This document shows positions 1-9,787 of a stretch of DNA of 64,000 nucleotides, piece after piece. Origin of the DNA: Leptidea sinapis. Taxonomy: Eukaryota; Arthropoda; Insecta; Lepidoptera; Pieridae. The DNA is taken from NCBI RefSeq assembly GCF_905404315.1, contig NC_066310.1, positions 62,001 through 126,000 on the forward strand, read 5' to 3'. Numbering within the stretch: position 1 is the stretch's first letter; each line of letters begins with the position of its first letter. Below the pieces are notes generated by a model. The model saw nothing but the letters and a program-made list of their open reading frames with translations. It made no database searches and was not told where the DNA came from. A program made the position numbers and the translations under genes.

Positions 1-137
1 GTGAAGAGGTTCAAAACAAGTACCCGCTAATAATATTGAAAAATATATTGGCGATTAGCACAGACACAGATATTAAAAATGCCCTAGTGAACCAAAATAA
101 GCAAATTATCTATAATTTATTAAAAATTGTGCCTTGA
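1..137 (+). CDS. ORF1 (gag-like) C-terminal end of X0, partial
   Basis: Open from the window edge to TGA at 135-137. The residues match the end of the ORF1 of X1-X3 (motif NKYPLIILKN, last residues NLLKIVP). The related ORF1 of W continues past the equivalent point into CCHC zinc knuckles; here the frame stops first. The protein would be an RNA-binding structural (gag-like) subunit of a non-LTR retroelement particle, but the RNA-binding knuckles are missing. Only the tail is in view. Confidence 0.75.
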   Translation, partial: EEVQNKYPLIILKNILAISTDTDIKNALVNQNKQIIYNLLKIVP

Positions 138-501
138 TTGTTAAAACTATGTATATAAGTAACTTTAAGTGTTTAGCTATTTGAAACAAATACAAGCAAT
201 ATATTTAGTTGAATATTATAGCGTATGAGAACAAAGAATTTTGTAAAAGTGAAAGTTAGTTAAGTTTTTTTTTTATGTCTTGGCTTTTAAAAGTTTCTAT
301 AGCACTGTAAATTATGTAACCATTATTTGTGAGAAATTTTTGAAAACTTGTCAGGCTTACTACTCACATAAGCTACAGGTAAAATACTCGTATCTATATC
401 GGTTAAGAATACTTAAATGTTAAAAATGTAATTAAAAGTCGGAAGAAATTTAAAACAATGTATTTTATGTTATGTATATAGTTAACTGAATATTTATGCA
501 T

Positions 502-544
502 ATGAGTACAACAAATTTTGTCCGTCCATAATGGTTGTACTCAT
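502..544 (+). other. 3'UTR inverted repeat (11-bp stem, 21-nt loop) of X0
   Basis: Arms ATGAGTACAAC (502-512) and GTTGTACTCAT (534-544) are perfect reverse complements. The same hairpin lies at 8140-8182, 15746-15788 and 23363-23405 in the other X copies. In W (27311-27353) the last stem pair is changed on both sides while loop length stays 21 nt, which supports a selected RNA structure. Confidence 0.8.
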
Positions 545-1023
545 AATTATTTTATGAAATAGAAAATACACAAAGTGTTGGTAAGAAGAGATTGTCTGAT
601 GTCTGTCTATATGGTAATAGATGGACCAGGCATCTCTAATTTGTAATATTTTTTATTGTATTGATTGCGAAGTAGCATTTTATGTTAACTTTTTTATTAT
701 TGCAAAGAGCTGCCAGAAAAAAAAATATAAAAGAAAAAAAAATATATAACTAAAAAAAATAAAAAATAAAAAATAAAATATAAAATAAACAAAAAAACAC
801 AAAAAAAATATTAATAAAAAAAAAACCGGCAGTCTATCTGAGAACTCAGAATGTACTAATATACACAACAATGTTGATCTACGATACTACGAATAAGATC
901 TAGCAAATATGATCAACTCACTTTCAGCAAATATTGTAAGATATGCCTGTAAAATAGGATCACAACCCCGACCGTTTGATGGTTGGGAATAACTTGGAGC
1001 GAAATTTAAAAAAAAAAAAAAAA

Positions 1024-1080
1024 CCTAATCTAACCTAACCTAACCTAACCTAACCTAACCTAACCTAACCTAACCTAACC
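1024..1080 (+). repeat. Telomeric repeat tract (CCTAA)n
   Basis: About eleven CCTAA units, one variant (TCTAA), between the oligo(A) of X0 and the 5' end of Y1. The complementary strand is TTAGG, the ancestral insect telomere repeat. Confidence 0.97.
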
Positions 1081-1293
1081 CAGTTTCGCAACTCACGTCG
1101 TGCTGAGTGCATACAAAATTTTTGCTCTGTCGTATAATAGTCGTAGTTGTGGAAAAAGATAAGTAAAGCTAAGTTGTGAAGTTATGATGTGTAGTGTTAA
1201 AGTTTATAAGTGCATTTCGACAAGAAAGCAGCTTCAAAAAAAGCTATTGAAAATATAATTTACATAAAATTGTTAACTGTGTTGTGTTCTCCG

Positions 1294-1608
1294 CTTTTAT
1301 GGCCCAGGTCATCACGGGCCACGGCGGTTTCGCAGCGTATCTCCACCGGTCTGGCCTGAAGGATAGCCCAGTGTGTATATGCGACGGTCAAACCGACGAA
1401 AGCGCACCTGGTGCTCGACTGCCCTAGGTTTGGCCGGTGGAGGTTCGACTTGGAACTGCAGAGCGGAGTGGCTGTACTAGAGGCAAACCTACCCCACCTT
1501 ATAACGCGACCCACTAGGCAGCTGTTCGAGTCGTTCTGCTATAAAATCCTAGCGGATGTGCTACTTAGGAACGGCAGCAATATTAATATTAAGCAGCTTA
1601 AATTATAA
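1294..1608 (+). pseudogene. Remnant of ORF2 C-terminal zinc domain in Y1
   Basis: Encodes the TGHGGF motif and the CxC part of the C-terminal cysteine/histidine domain typical of R1-clade ORF2 proteins. Compared with the V copy (30850-31152), five bases are missing near 1405 within the Cys-His region, so the end of the domain (from about 1411) is in another frame. It is a passenger remnant kept by the internal deletion, not a functional gene. The last residues NGSNINIK match the V ending NGSNIKF. Confidence 0.8.
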
Positions 1609-1764
1609 TTATATTAGTTTTGTGTTTTTTTTTTTCTTATATTTAGTATGGAATAGGCTGTATAATGTAAATAATGTATACATTATACAAAAGCCACAAT
1701 ATAGTGTTAGGTCAAATTTATGTAATTTTATTATTAGAAGTAGCATTAATTGTATAAAACGGTT

Positions 1765-1784
1765 CCCTATGCATAAGCATAGGG
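1765..1784 (+). other. 3'UTR hairpin, 8-bp stem, loop ATAA
   Basis: CCCTATGC / GCATAGGG around ATAA. Also at 9378-9397 (Y2) and 16984-17003 (Y3). The diverged V element has the same stem with loop TAAT (31307-31326). Confidence 0.7.
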
Positions 1785-2083
1785 GCTGTTATACAACCTT
1801 AGCCTTTAAGTAGACGTGCCTAGAATAAGATAGTATTAAGTAATTAAAACTGTATATATTTAAGATAATAGCAGACATGTATTAGATTCATAAGTGATAA
1901 TGAAGGAATATGTTGAGTAGGTAAACTTGTAGCTGTAAGATCATATGTTTAGTAAATAAGGAAAATAATAATATTGTTAGTTTGTAAGCGATAAAATATA
2001 TAAAAATGTAATAAATTAGTAACCCACACACAACCCCTACCGATCAATGGGAGGGAGAAAGTAGAGTCTTAGTAGTTCCTCGG

Positions 2084-2106
2084 CCCTGGAGCGAAAGCTG
2101 CCAGGG
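2084..2106 (+). other. 3'-terminal hairpin with GAAA loop
   Basis: CCCTGGAGC, loop GAAA, then GCT, one unpaired G, and CCAGGG, 17 bases before the oligo(A). GAAA is a GNRA tetraloop. V has the same stem with loop GTTA at 31640-31662. Confidence 0.6.
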
Positions 2107-2134
2107 AGGTAGGCCTACTAGGAAAAAAAAAAAA

Positions 2135-2183
2135 CCTAACCCAACCTAACCTAACCTAACCTAACCTAACCTAACCTAACCTA
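2135..2183 (+). repeat. Telomeric repeat tract (CCTAA)n
   Basis: Between Y1 oligo(A) and the truncated 5' end of Z1. It includes one CCCAA variant unit that recurs at the same place in the other two units. Confidence 0.97.
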
Positions 2184-4644
2184 TTAATTCTAAATAAATC
2201 TGCTGAATTACTGGCAGAGAGCTTTTACCCGAATGACACCATAAACGGGGATAGCGAGTGGCACTCCTATATCAGGAACAAGGCTGAAACTTTAAATAAA
2301 AGCAGAAAGGAGAATGAAAGCACCGACCCTCCTTTTACAATGCAGGAGTTAACCTGGGTTTTAAAGACTTTTTGCGCAAAGAAAGCGCCTGGTGCAGACG
2401 GCCTCACATCGGACATTTGCTCCAATGCAATAAATGTTGACCCTGCGCTGTACCTTTCAATCATAAATAAGTGTCTTGAGCTGTTCCATTTTCCAGTGAT
2501 ATGGAAGGAAGCAACCGTAGTAGTACTTCGAAAACCTGGAAAGGGGAACTACCAAGACGTCAAGTCCTACCGCCCCATTGGTCTCCTACCAATATTAGGA
2601 AAGATTTTTGAGAAGCTGTTGATGAACAGAATCAAGTATTACATAATTCCGAGGATAAGTACTCGCCAGTTTGGATTCATGCCCCAGAAGAGTACTGAGG
2701 ACGCCCTCTATGAGCTGATAAAATATGTACGAACCAAAATTGACCACAAAAAACTAACCACAATGGTATCATTGGACATAGAGGGCGCCTTCGATAGCGT
2801 TTGGTGGCCTATGATTCGAGTCCGACTGGCTGAGGAAAAGTGCCCATGGAACTTGAGGAAGGTAGTCGACAGCTATCTCGAAAACAGGACTGTTAAGGTT
2901 AGATACGCTGGTGCTGAGTACCTTAAAAGCACGAGTAAAGGGTGCGTGCAGGGTTCAATAGGGGGTCCAATCTTATGGAATCTGCTGCTGGATCCTCTGC
3001 TCAGGCAATTGACTGAAAAGGGAGTATATGCTCAAGCCTTTGCTGATGACGTTGTACTGATTTTTGACGGAGATACCGCTCTAGAAATAGAGACGAAGGC
3101 CAACGCCACTCTCGAATATGTTCAGACGTGGGGTGTCGACAACAAACTTAAATTTGCCGCACATAAAACCAGCGCTATGCTTATGACCAGACGCATAAAA
3201 TACGACACCCCTCGTTTGATCATGGATGGGACTGACGTGGCAATGTATAAAGAAATTAAAATTTTAGGACTTGTTTTTGACCAAAAATTAACTTTTAACT
3301 CCCACGTCAAGAATCAGTGCAAAAAAGCCATAACAGCGTATAGGCAACTTTCTACAGCAGCAAAAACAAGCTGGGGACTACACCCAGAGGTTGTGCGAGC
3401 AATCTACACGGCAACTATCGAGCCAATTATCCTATACGCTGCCACTGTTTGGGCCCCTGCAGCAAACAAAATAGGCATAAAAAACAAGTTGAGGTCGGTG
3501 CAGCGCAGATTTCTACAGAAAATCTGCAAGGCATATCATACCGTATCTTTTAACTCGGCATCGATACTGTCTAGAACTCTCCCCCTAGATATCAGAGTAA
3601 AGGAATGTGCCACTTTATACAGAATTAAAAAAGGGGAACCCTTTGAAGATCTGCCAGACAGAGACGTCGAACTGATGGCACCAGTGACAGAAGCACTACA
3701 CCCGGCTGAATATACTGGCTTGACATTTCGCATACTGGAGAACCAAGAACAACTGGAGGAAAACAGTAACTATAACATAAAAATCTTCCCCGATGGGAGT
3801 AAGATTGACGGCAAAGCCGGAGCATCTCTATCATTATGGGATAGAGCGTCCGAAGCCAAGGCCGTCAAACTTAGTCTCTCATCTTACTGTTCTGTTTTCC
3901 AGGCGGAGCTTCTCGCCATCCAAAAGGCGACAGATGTTATCCTCAGCAGAGGGGAAAACAGTTTTGCCGTTTACAGTGATTCCAGGGCAGCCCTTGAAAC
4001 GATTATATCACCTAAGAATATGCACCCATTGGCCACACAAATCAGAAAAAACCTAAAAAACCTATTCTCCCAGGGTAAATTGTTAGATTTATTTTGGGTG
4101 AAAGCTCACATAGGATTGGTTGGCAACGAGAGGGCAGACTTTTTAGCCAAGGAGGCTGCCCTGAAATCCAAAGAAAAAACCGGATTATGACAGGTGCCCA
4201 ATTTCATTCGCCAAACGAAGCATACGCATGCGTTCGCTTGGCGAATGGAACAGCGAGTATCAAACCGGAAGTACGGCGAACATAACAAGGATGTTCTTCC
4301 CCGACGCGATAGCTGCGTATAAAACTCTTAGTAAAATTGAAACATCAGCCATAACAACACAGTTATTCACGGGACATGGGGGTTTCTCAGAATACCTGGC
4401 AAGGTTCAGGTGTAAGGAGAATCCCTCATGCCCGTGTGAACCAGACCAGCCTGAAACCGTGCCACATATCCTCTTCGATTGTACTATTAATGCGTTCGAA
4501 AGATTTAAAGCGGAAAAAGAACTGGGCACGAAAATTGATAAATATAATATAGCAGAAATACTAGAAAATAAAAAAAGAGGTGTATTTTTAAATTTTTCCA
4601 CCGTAATAATAAGTAAAGTAGCAAAAAGAAATAGCACTAAGTAA
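2184..4644 (+). pseudogene. ORF2 of Z1: reverse transcriptase, RNase H and C-terminal zinc domain
   Basis: The frame is open from the truncation at 2184; the first ATG (2340) is internal, so the upstream linker and endonuclease are lost. Counting from 2340, the RT domain shows YRPIGLLP (about residue 80), SLDIEGAFDSVWW, GCVQGSIGGP and the catalytic FADD at 234-237. An RNase H domain follows with acidic residues D485 (PDGSK), E523 (FQAE), D547 (SDSR) and D600 (NERAD). The frame ends at TGA 4188-4190. Homology continues one base over from an A-run near 4174-4180 to 4644, carrying TGHGGF and a Cys-Cys-His-Cys motif. The +1 shift is in all three Z copies, so it predates duplication. The RT would copy element RNA at telomeric DNA (family knowledge). 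Confidence 0.85.
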
Positions 4645-5179
4645 AATATGTTGCACATATATTTTGAGAATATCTGGATCAACATATAAACTGAATTGTA
4701 TATAAATGTATTAGATCTAAGTGGATAAGAAATGATCACGTATATATAATTGTAATAAATATAGGTAGCCAAGCAAAATAAGTAAACAAATTGTAAAAAA
4801 TATAAAAGTATCAATAGTTTAATAAGTCAACCATCATTGTTAGAAGAATAAGATTAAATGTACATATATGGAAATAAAATTTACAATAGATTATAAATAG
4901 AGCATGTAACTAGGTTAAGAAAATTAAAGTAAAACTGTCTCCACAATTTCTGAAATAACCCCTAAAAAATCCAAATAAAGACTATGCTAAGTTCGTTAGA
5001 TTAGCTAGGGCATCGGGAAACCCCACCCGAACAGGAATGAAAGAGATGAATGAAAGAAAGAACAAGCATGAAGCATAAAAGTACGAGCAGTAGCAAACCG
5101 CGAGAACTGGTATGAATGATAATAGTTGACATAGTCTGCGCCATTGCCGGCGGAGGTAGTAGATATAAAAAAAAAAAAA
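2184..5179 (+). mobile_element. Z1: 5'-truncated telomeric retroelement with ORF2
   Basis: Begins abruptly inside ORF2 coding sequence directly after CCTA and ends with oligo(A) at 5167-5179. Z2 and Z3 start at exactly the same base, so the three copies descend from one insertion by segmental duplication and not from three separate retrotranspositions. The 3'UTR (4645-5166, about 520 bp, AT-rich) is not obviously related to the other 3'UTR types. It ends with a GC-richer segment containing CGGG/CCCG pairing near 5013-5031. Confidence 0.88.
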
Positions 5180-5200
5180 CCTAACCTAACCTAACCTAAC
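5180..5200 (+). repeat. Telomeric repeat tract (CCTAA)4
   Basis: Separates the oligo(A) of Z1 from the 5' end of X1. Confidence 0.97.
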
Positions 5201-6831
5201 CATTCCAGTCAGTCATTCAGTACACACGCGCGCAGTTGATCCTAGCTCGATCCGTGCAAAATTGTTTGTTCTGAATTATTTGAAAAATCTAAAAAGTGGT
5301 AAAAGTTTCGCGTAGACACAAGTGCGATATACCAAAAGTTGCATAATTTTTAGCTCTATAAAACAGTGATAATATCAGTGCTTAAGTATATCCCCTCGAA
5401 GTAGGAGGGGGTAAAAACTGAAATTTATCAGATTGAAAAATTTTCAAAAAAATACGCTGCGCAAATAAGCGCGGTGAGGTGCCTGTTTTTTGGTGTCCCC
5501 GGATTCGTCTCGACGAGATCTATCATCTGAAAGAAGTTCTGGATCTCTACCGTTGATGAGCGAGGAAATAACACCAAAAAAACAAGTACCGCGTGGCGGC
5601 GTGGTCACACTTGCGCTGGTGCTGGACCAGATCCTGTGTCACAGATCGGTGCCTTCAACCTATTCAAGACACCTGACGTTTGCAGAACTCGGATACCATT
5701 TGTAGTTTTTTAATTATTGAATTTAGAAATTTCAACCAAATTTCAAAAATTCATAACTCGGTGGGAAGATCTGTGACCCTACTTTATAATAAGTGTTTAT
5801 TAAACTTCCTTCTAAACACTATTAACGTACAAAATTTAAAAATTTTCCACCGAGTACTTTTCATGTTATGAATTTTTGAAATTTTAGGGTTGACACGTGG
5901 GGGTACTTCCCCTTAAATTAGAAATATAATTTAATACTAGTAAATAGGAAAAACTTTTGTTAGTCGACTAAAATTTTTTCAAAATTTTTAAAAGCCTATT
6001 TAAATTTTTAAAATCTATTTTTCTGTAAAAAATTTAGTTTTTATATATTATTAAATCGGGGGGCGAAAAATTTTGTAAATTTAATCTTAAAAATAAACTG
6101 TTCAAAAAATTACCCATCAAACAAGCCCAAACTCGGGTATTTTATCTCAAAGGAGAAGAAAATAAAGAAAAAATCCGGCCGTTTCGGCCATATTGGCCGC
6201 CATTTTGAAACTTTTAAAACTTTTATATCTCGGCAACCAAAAGTCCTATAGAGCCGAGGTTTTTTGCGATAACCTTCCCCACACAAATTCTATGCGTCCC
6301 ACTTGTATTTAATTTAAAAAATTTGACATCTCTACTAAGTAGAGTCTCATCATAAAGTAGGTCACGGCGAGCTCGGAGACCCATCGGTCGACTTTGTGCG
6401 ACGTCTGTAACGCGAGTTATACAGATTTTAAATTTTTAGCCGCCATCTTGGCCGCCATTTTGGAAAACTAAAAGGCGTTATAACTTGGCTCCCAGGCGTC
6501 GCAGAGGGACGCGGTTTTCACTGTTGAGCTCGGCGAGGTAAGCTCTATACTTTGAAAGGGTCTTTACAACCCATCAAATTGACCGCGCCGAAATTATATA
6601 TTATTTTGTAAATTGGGCAAAATTGCATAAATCTTCACGTTAATGGACAATCGAAGAGTGTAAAAACACTGAGACTTTAATTTTAATTTTACATTTGTTA
6701 TTTTTATTATTTGTTATTATCTTTTGAGTGACACTTTTCCTTTTTGGAAACAGAGTTTTATTTTAATTACGTAAATTATACATTTACATATATTAATATT
6801 TGACGATACTCCTCCAAATGGCTCTTTGTAG
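5201..6831 (+). promoter_or_regulatory. Long 5'UTR of X1 with YY1/Pho-like motifs
   Basis: About 1.6 kb without a convincing gene. Non-LTR elements carry internal promoters in this region. The first bases contain TCAGT and TCATTCAGT, which resemble insect initiator sequence. Two GC-rich clusters, 6185-6207 and 6439-6463, contain GGCCATATTGG, GCCGCCATTTTG and GCCGCCATCTTGG, matching the core bound by YY1 and Pho (GCCAT with ATNTTG flank). A 71-codon frame at 5490-5705 has no recognised similarity and is left unannotated. X2 and X3 carry the same motifs at 13791-13813, 14045-14069, 21407-21429 and 21661-21685. Confidence 0.5.
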
Positions 6832-7776
6832 AACTCCATCAAAACCCAAAATCTAGTTGAGCGCGAAGAAGCAAAGTCACCACCCAAAACGGTAACCATT
6901 GCGTCATCGACAGTCCGACGTAGTATCGGACAATGGGAAGCCGTAAGTAATGAGCACCTTAACATTACACCTACTACTAGTAGGACAGGGCAGGCAGGAC
7001 CTAGCCAGCAATACAAAGACAGACTGACAGAAGCTAGAGCGTGCCTCAGTAAAGCTAAGAAGCACCTCAGCAACTCAAGAAATTTAAAAAGTGACATTAA
7101 ACAGGGTGTGACAGAGGCTTTTGACCGGCTGTACCAAATCATAAGAGAGCAGGAACAAGAAATAAGTGGAAATGGTAATGGAAAGAAGGTGCAAAAAAGC
7201 AGCAAGGAGGACACAAGTAGTCAAGGAACACACGACGCCGAAAATACAAATACAAATTTAAACAACTTCACAACAGAACTAAGAATCACAAGAGAGCACT
7301 TACTTGAAAATAACAAGAAAATGCAAGAACTACAAAAACTCATAGAAGAGCATAAAAATTCGCTCAGTTCAGCCTCTTACGCAAGTGTAGTAACCTGTCA
7401 AAATGGAGGTAAAAGTTCGGGGAGGACGGCTCTGCACTCTATAATAATAGCGTCTGAGGACGAAACTGATACGGGAGAGAAAGTGCTTAATAAGATAAGA
7501 GAAGCCGTCGATGCAAAGGAAGGATGGGTCCAAGTGGAAAGAGTGCGAAAGGCAAAGGACAGAAAAGTTATTATGAGTGTGCGGAATAAAGAGGACAGTA
7601 ACAGGATTAAAGAAAGAGTTGAAAAATCAGGTTTAAGGTGTGAAGAGGTTCAAAACAAGTACCCGCTAATAATATTGAAAAATATATTGGCGATTAGCAC
7701 AGACACAGATATTAAAAATGCCCTAGTGAACCAAAGTAAGCAAATTATCTATAATTTATTAAAAATTGTGCCTTAA
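6832..7776 (+). CDS. ORF1 (gag-like protein) of X1, without zinc knuckles
   Basis: Open for 314 codons after a TAG at 6829-6831. No in-frame ATG lies near the start; an ATG at 6818 opens another frame and would need a shift near 6845, so the start is probably damaged or unconventional. The protein is polar and lysine/glutamate-rich, with a likely coiled coil around residues 65-190. It then carries a segment shared with the ORF1 of W (SYASVV, HSIII, VLNKIREAVDA, VERVRKAKDRKVIMS, YPLIILKN). It stops at LLKIVP, before the position where W has three Cys-His knuckles. In related elements ORF1 proteins coat the RNA and target telomeres; without knuckles RNA binding here would need other residues. 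Confidence 0.7.
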   Translation, partial: NSIKTQNLVEREEAKSPPKTVTIASSTVRRSIGQWEAVSNEHLNITPTTSRTGQAGPSQQYKDRLTEARACLSKAKKHLSNSRNLKSDIKQGVTEAFDRLYQIIREQEQEISGNGNGKKVQKSSKEDTSSQGTHDAENTNTNLNNFTTELRITREHLLENNKKMQELQKLIEEHKNSLSSASYASVVTCQNGGKSSGRTALHSIIIASEDETDTGEKVLNKIREAVDAKEGWVQVERVRKAKDRKVIMSVRNKEDSNRIKERVEKSGLRCEEVQNKYPLIILKNILAISTDTDIKNALVNQSKQIIYNLLKIVP

Positions 7777-8626
7777 TTGTTAAAACTATGTATATAAGTA
7801 ACTTTAAGTGTTTAGCTATTTGAAACAAATACAAGCAATATATTTAGTTGAATATTATAGCGTATGAGAACAAAGAATTTTGTAAAAGTGAAAGTTAGTT
7901 AAGTTTTTTTTTATGTCTTGGCTTTTAAAAGTTTCTATAGCACTGTAAATTATGTAACCATTATTTGTGATAAATTTTTGAAAACTTGTCAGGCTTACTA
8001 CTCACATAAGCTACAGGTAAAATACTCGTATCTATATCGGTTAAGAATACTTAAATGTTAAAAATGTAATTAAAAGTCGGAAGAAATTTAAAACAATGTA
8101 TTTTATGTTATATATATAGTTAACTGAATATTTATGCATATGAGTACAACAAATTTTGTCCGTCCATAATGGTTGTACTCATAATTATTTTATGAAATAG
8201 AAAATACACAAAGTGTTGGTAAGAAGAGATTGTCTGATGTCTGTCTATATGGTAATAGATGGACCAGGCATCTCTAATATGTAATATTTTTTATTGTATT
8301 GATTGCGAAGTAGCATTTTATGTTAACTTTTTTATTATTGTAAAGAGCTGCCAGAAAAAAAAATAAAAGAAAAAAAAATATATAACTAAAAAAAATAAAA
8401 AAAAAAAACAAAAAACACAAAAAAAAATATTAATAAAAAAAAAACCGGCAGTCTATCTGAGAACTCAGAATGTACTAATATACACAACAATGTTGATCTA
8501 CGATACTACGAATAAGATCTAGCAAATATGATCAACTCACTTTCAGCAAATATTGTAAGATATGCCTGTAAAATAGGATCACAACCCCGACCGTTTGATG
8601 GTTGGGAATAACTTGGAGCGAAATTT
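7777..8626 (+). other. 3'UTR of X1 with conserved hairpins
   Basis: AT-rich, about 850 bp. It contains the 11-bp-stem hairpin at 8140-8182, a conserved block around ATGGTAATAGATGGACCAGG, and an internal A-rich run preceded by CTGCC and followed by GGCAG. It ends with the small CCCGACC/GGTTGGG hairpin just before the tail. The W 3'UTR shares all of these in the same order. No coding frame is supported. Confidence 0.65.
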
Positions 8627-8641
8627 AAAAAAAAAAAAAAA

Positions 8642-8693
8642 CCTAACCTAACCTAACCTAACCTAACCTAACCTAACCTAACCTAACCTAACC
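8642..8693 (+). repeat. Telomeric repeat tract (CCTAA)n
   Basis: Ten perfect units plus two bases between X1 and Y2. Confidence 0.97.
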
Positions 8694-9748
8694 CAGTTTC
8701 GCAACTCACGTCGTGCTGAGTGCATACAAAATTTTTGCTCTGTCGTATAATAGTTGTAGTTGTGGAAACAGATAAGTAAAGCTAAGTTGTGAAGTTATGA
8801 TGTGTAGTGTTAAAGTTTATAAGTGCATTTCGACAAGAAAGCAGCTTCAAAAAAAGCTATTGAAAATATAATTTACATAAAATTGTTAAGTGTGTTGTGT
8901 TCTCCGCTTTTATGGCCCAGGTCATCACGGGCCACGGCGGTTTCGCAGCGTATCTCCACCGGTCTGGCCTGAAGGATAGCCCAGTGTGTATATGCGACGG
9001 TCAAACCGACGAAAGCGCACCTGGTGCTCGACTGCCCTAGGTTTGGCCGGTGGAGGTTCGACTTGGAACTGCAGAGCGGAGTGGCTGTACTAGAGGCAAA
9101 CCTACCCCACCTTATAACGCGACCCACTAGGCAGCTGTTCGAGTCGTTCTGCTATAAAATCCTAGCGGATGTGCTACCTAGGAACGGCAGCAATATTAAT
9201 ATTAAGCAGCTTAAATTAAAATTATATTAGTTTTGTGTTTTTTTTTTTCTTATATTTAGTATGGAATAGGCTGTATAATGTAAATAATGTATACATTATA
9301 CAAAAGCCACAATATAGTGTTAGGTCAAATTTATGTAATTTTATTATTAGAAGTAGCATTAATTGTATAAAACGGTTCCCTATGCATAAGCATAGGGGCT
9401 GTTATACAACCTTAGCCTTTAAGTAGACGTGCCTAGAATAAGATAGTATTAAGTAATTAAAACTGTATATATTTAAGATAATAGCAGACATGTATTAGAT
9501 TCATAAGTGATAATGAAGGAATATGTTGAGTAGGTAAACTTGTAGCTGTAAGATCATATGTTTAGTAAATAAGGAAAATAATAATATTGTTAGTTTGTAA
9601 GCGATAAAATATATAAAAATGTAATAAATTAGTAACCCACACACAACCCCTACCGATCAATGGGAGGGAGAAAGTAGAGTCTTAGTAGTTCCTCGGCCCT
9701 GGAGCGAAAGCTGCCAGGGAGGTAGGCCTACTAGGAAAAAAAAAAAAA
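8694..9748 (+). mobile_element. Y2: internally deleted telomeric retroelement
   Basis: Second copy of the Y form, with the same deletion junction (TTCTC at 8900-8904) and the same 5-bp loss in the Cys-His remnant. With Y3 it shares GTTGTAGTTGTGGAAACAG and TTAAGTGTG, where Y1 and W differ. Oligo(A) is 9736-9748. The hairpin with loop ATAA lies at 9378-9397. Confidence 0.85.
8907..9230 (+). pseudogene. Remnant of ORF2 C-terminal zinc domain in Y2
   Basis: Same frameshifted TGHGGF/Cys-His remnant as in Y1. A base change near the end (AAATTAAAATT) extends the frame to TAG at 9228-9230. Confidence 0.78.
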
Positions 9749-9787
9749 CCTAACCCAACCTAACCTAACCTAACCTAACCTAACCTA
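9749..9787 (+). repeat. Telomeric repeat tract (CCTAA)n
   Basis: Between Y2 and Z2, shorter than the equivalent Y1-Z1 tract (39 versus 49 bp). It carries the same CCCAA variant unit, so tract length changed after unit duplication. Confidence 0.97.

Larger units (their letters stand above)
1..1023 (+). mobile_element. X0: 3' part of an ORF1-only telomeric retroelement
   Basis: The window opens inside this copy. It holds the last codons of ORF1, a 3'UTR of about 870 bp and an oligo(A) tail at 1008-1023 that runs directly into (CCTAA)n. The sequence is nearly identical to the 3' parts of X1, X2 and X3 downstream. Single-base differences place X0 closest to X3: the ORF1 stop is TGA rather than TAA, and ATTGCAAAG replaces ATTGTAAAG. 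The 3'UTR carries an inverted repeat at 502-544, an A-rich stretch at about 718-822 and a small terminal hairpin at 967-987. No ORF2 remnant lies between ORF1 and the tail. Confidence 0.85.
1081..2134 (+). mobile_element. Y1: internally deleted telomeric retroelement
   Basis: The first 210 bp match the 5'UTR of W (23907-24116). The sequence then jumps to the C-terminal end of an ORF2 related to that of V, followed by a V-like 3'UTR and oligo(A) at 2123-2134. The junction lies at 1287-1291, where the 5'UTR and the ORF2 end share TTCTC. The element therefore keeps both termini of a longer element and little else, the usual form of a non-autonomous derivative. The 3'UTR holds hairpins at 1765-1784 and 2084-2106. 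Y1 shares bases with W (for example GTGGAAAAAG) that Y2 and Y3 lack. Confidence 0.85.
5201..8641 (+). mobile_element. X1: ORF1-only telomeric retroelement
   Basis: A complete copy: 5'UTR of about 1.6 kb, ORF1 to 7776, 3'UTR of about 850 bp, and oligo(A) 8627-8641 abutting (CCTAA)n. ORF2 is absent with no remnant between the ORF1 stop and the 3'UTR. Its 3'UTR is homologous along hundreds of bases to the 3'UTR of W, although their ORF1 proteins are clearly diverged. ORF1-only organisation with this 3'UTR therefore appears to be an old lineage feature. Confidence 0.85.

Noticed and set aside
4171..4182. Programmed frameshift at the A-run in Z ORF2
   Set aside because: The zero-frame codons there (GAA AAA ACC) do not form a classic -1 heptamer and the required shift is +1; a fixed indel is simpler.
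4260..4814. 184-codon minus-strand frame opposite the Z ORF2 end
   Set aside because: Shadow of the coding strand that runs on into the 3'UTR; no recognised motif.
5490..5705. 71-codon frame in the X 5'UTR, repeated at 13096 and 20711
   Set aside because: Conserved only because the whole unit is duplicated; no homology, and the position fits a non-coding leader.
6717..7214. 165-codon minus-strand frame opposite X ORF1
   Set aside because: Antisense shadow of ORF1, with no domain of its own.
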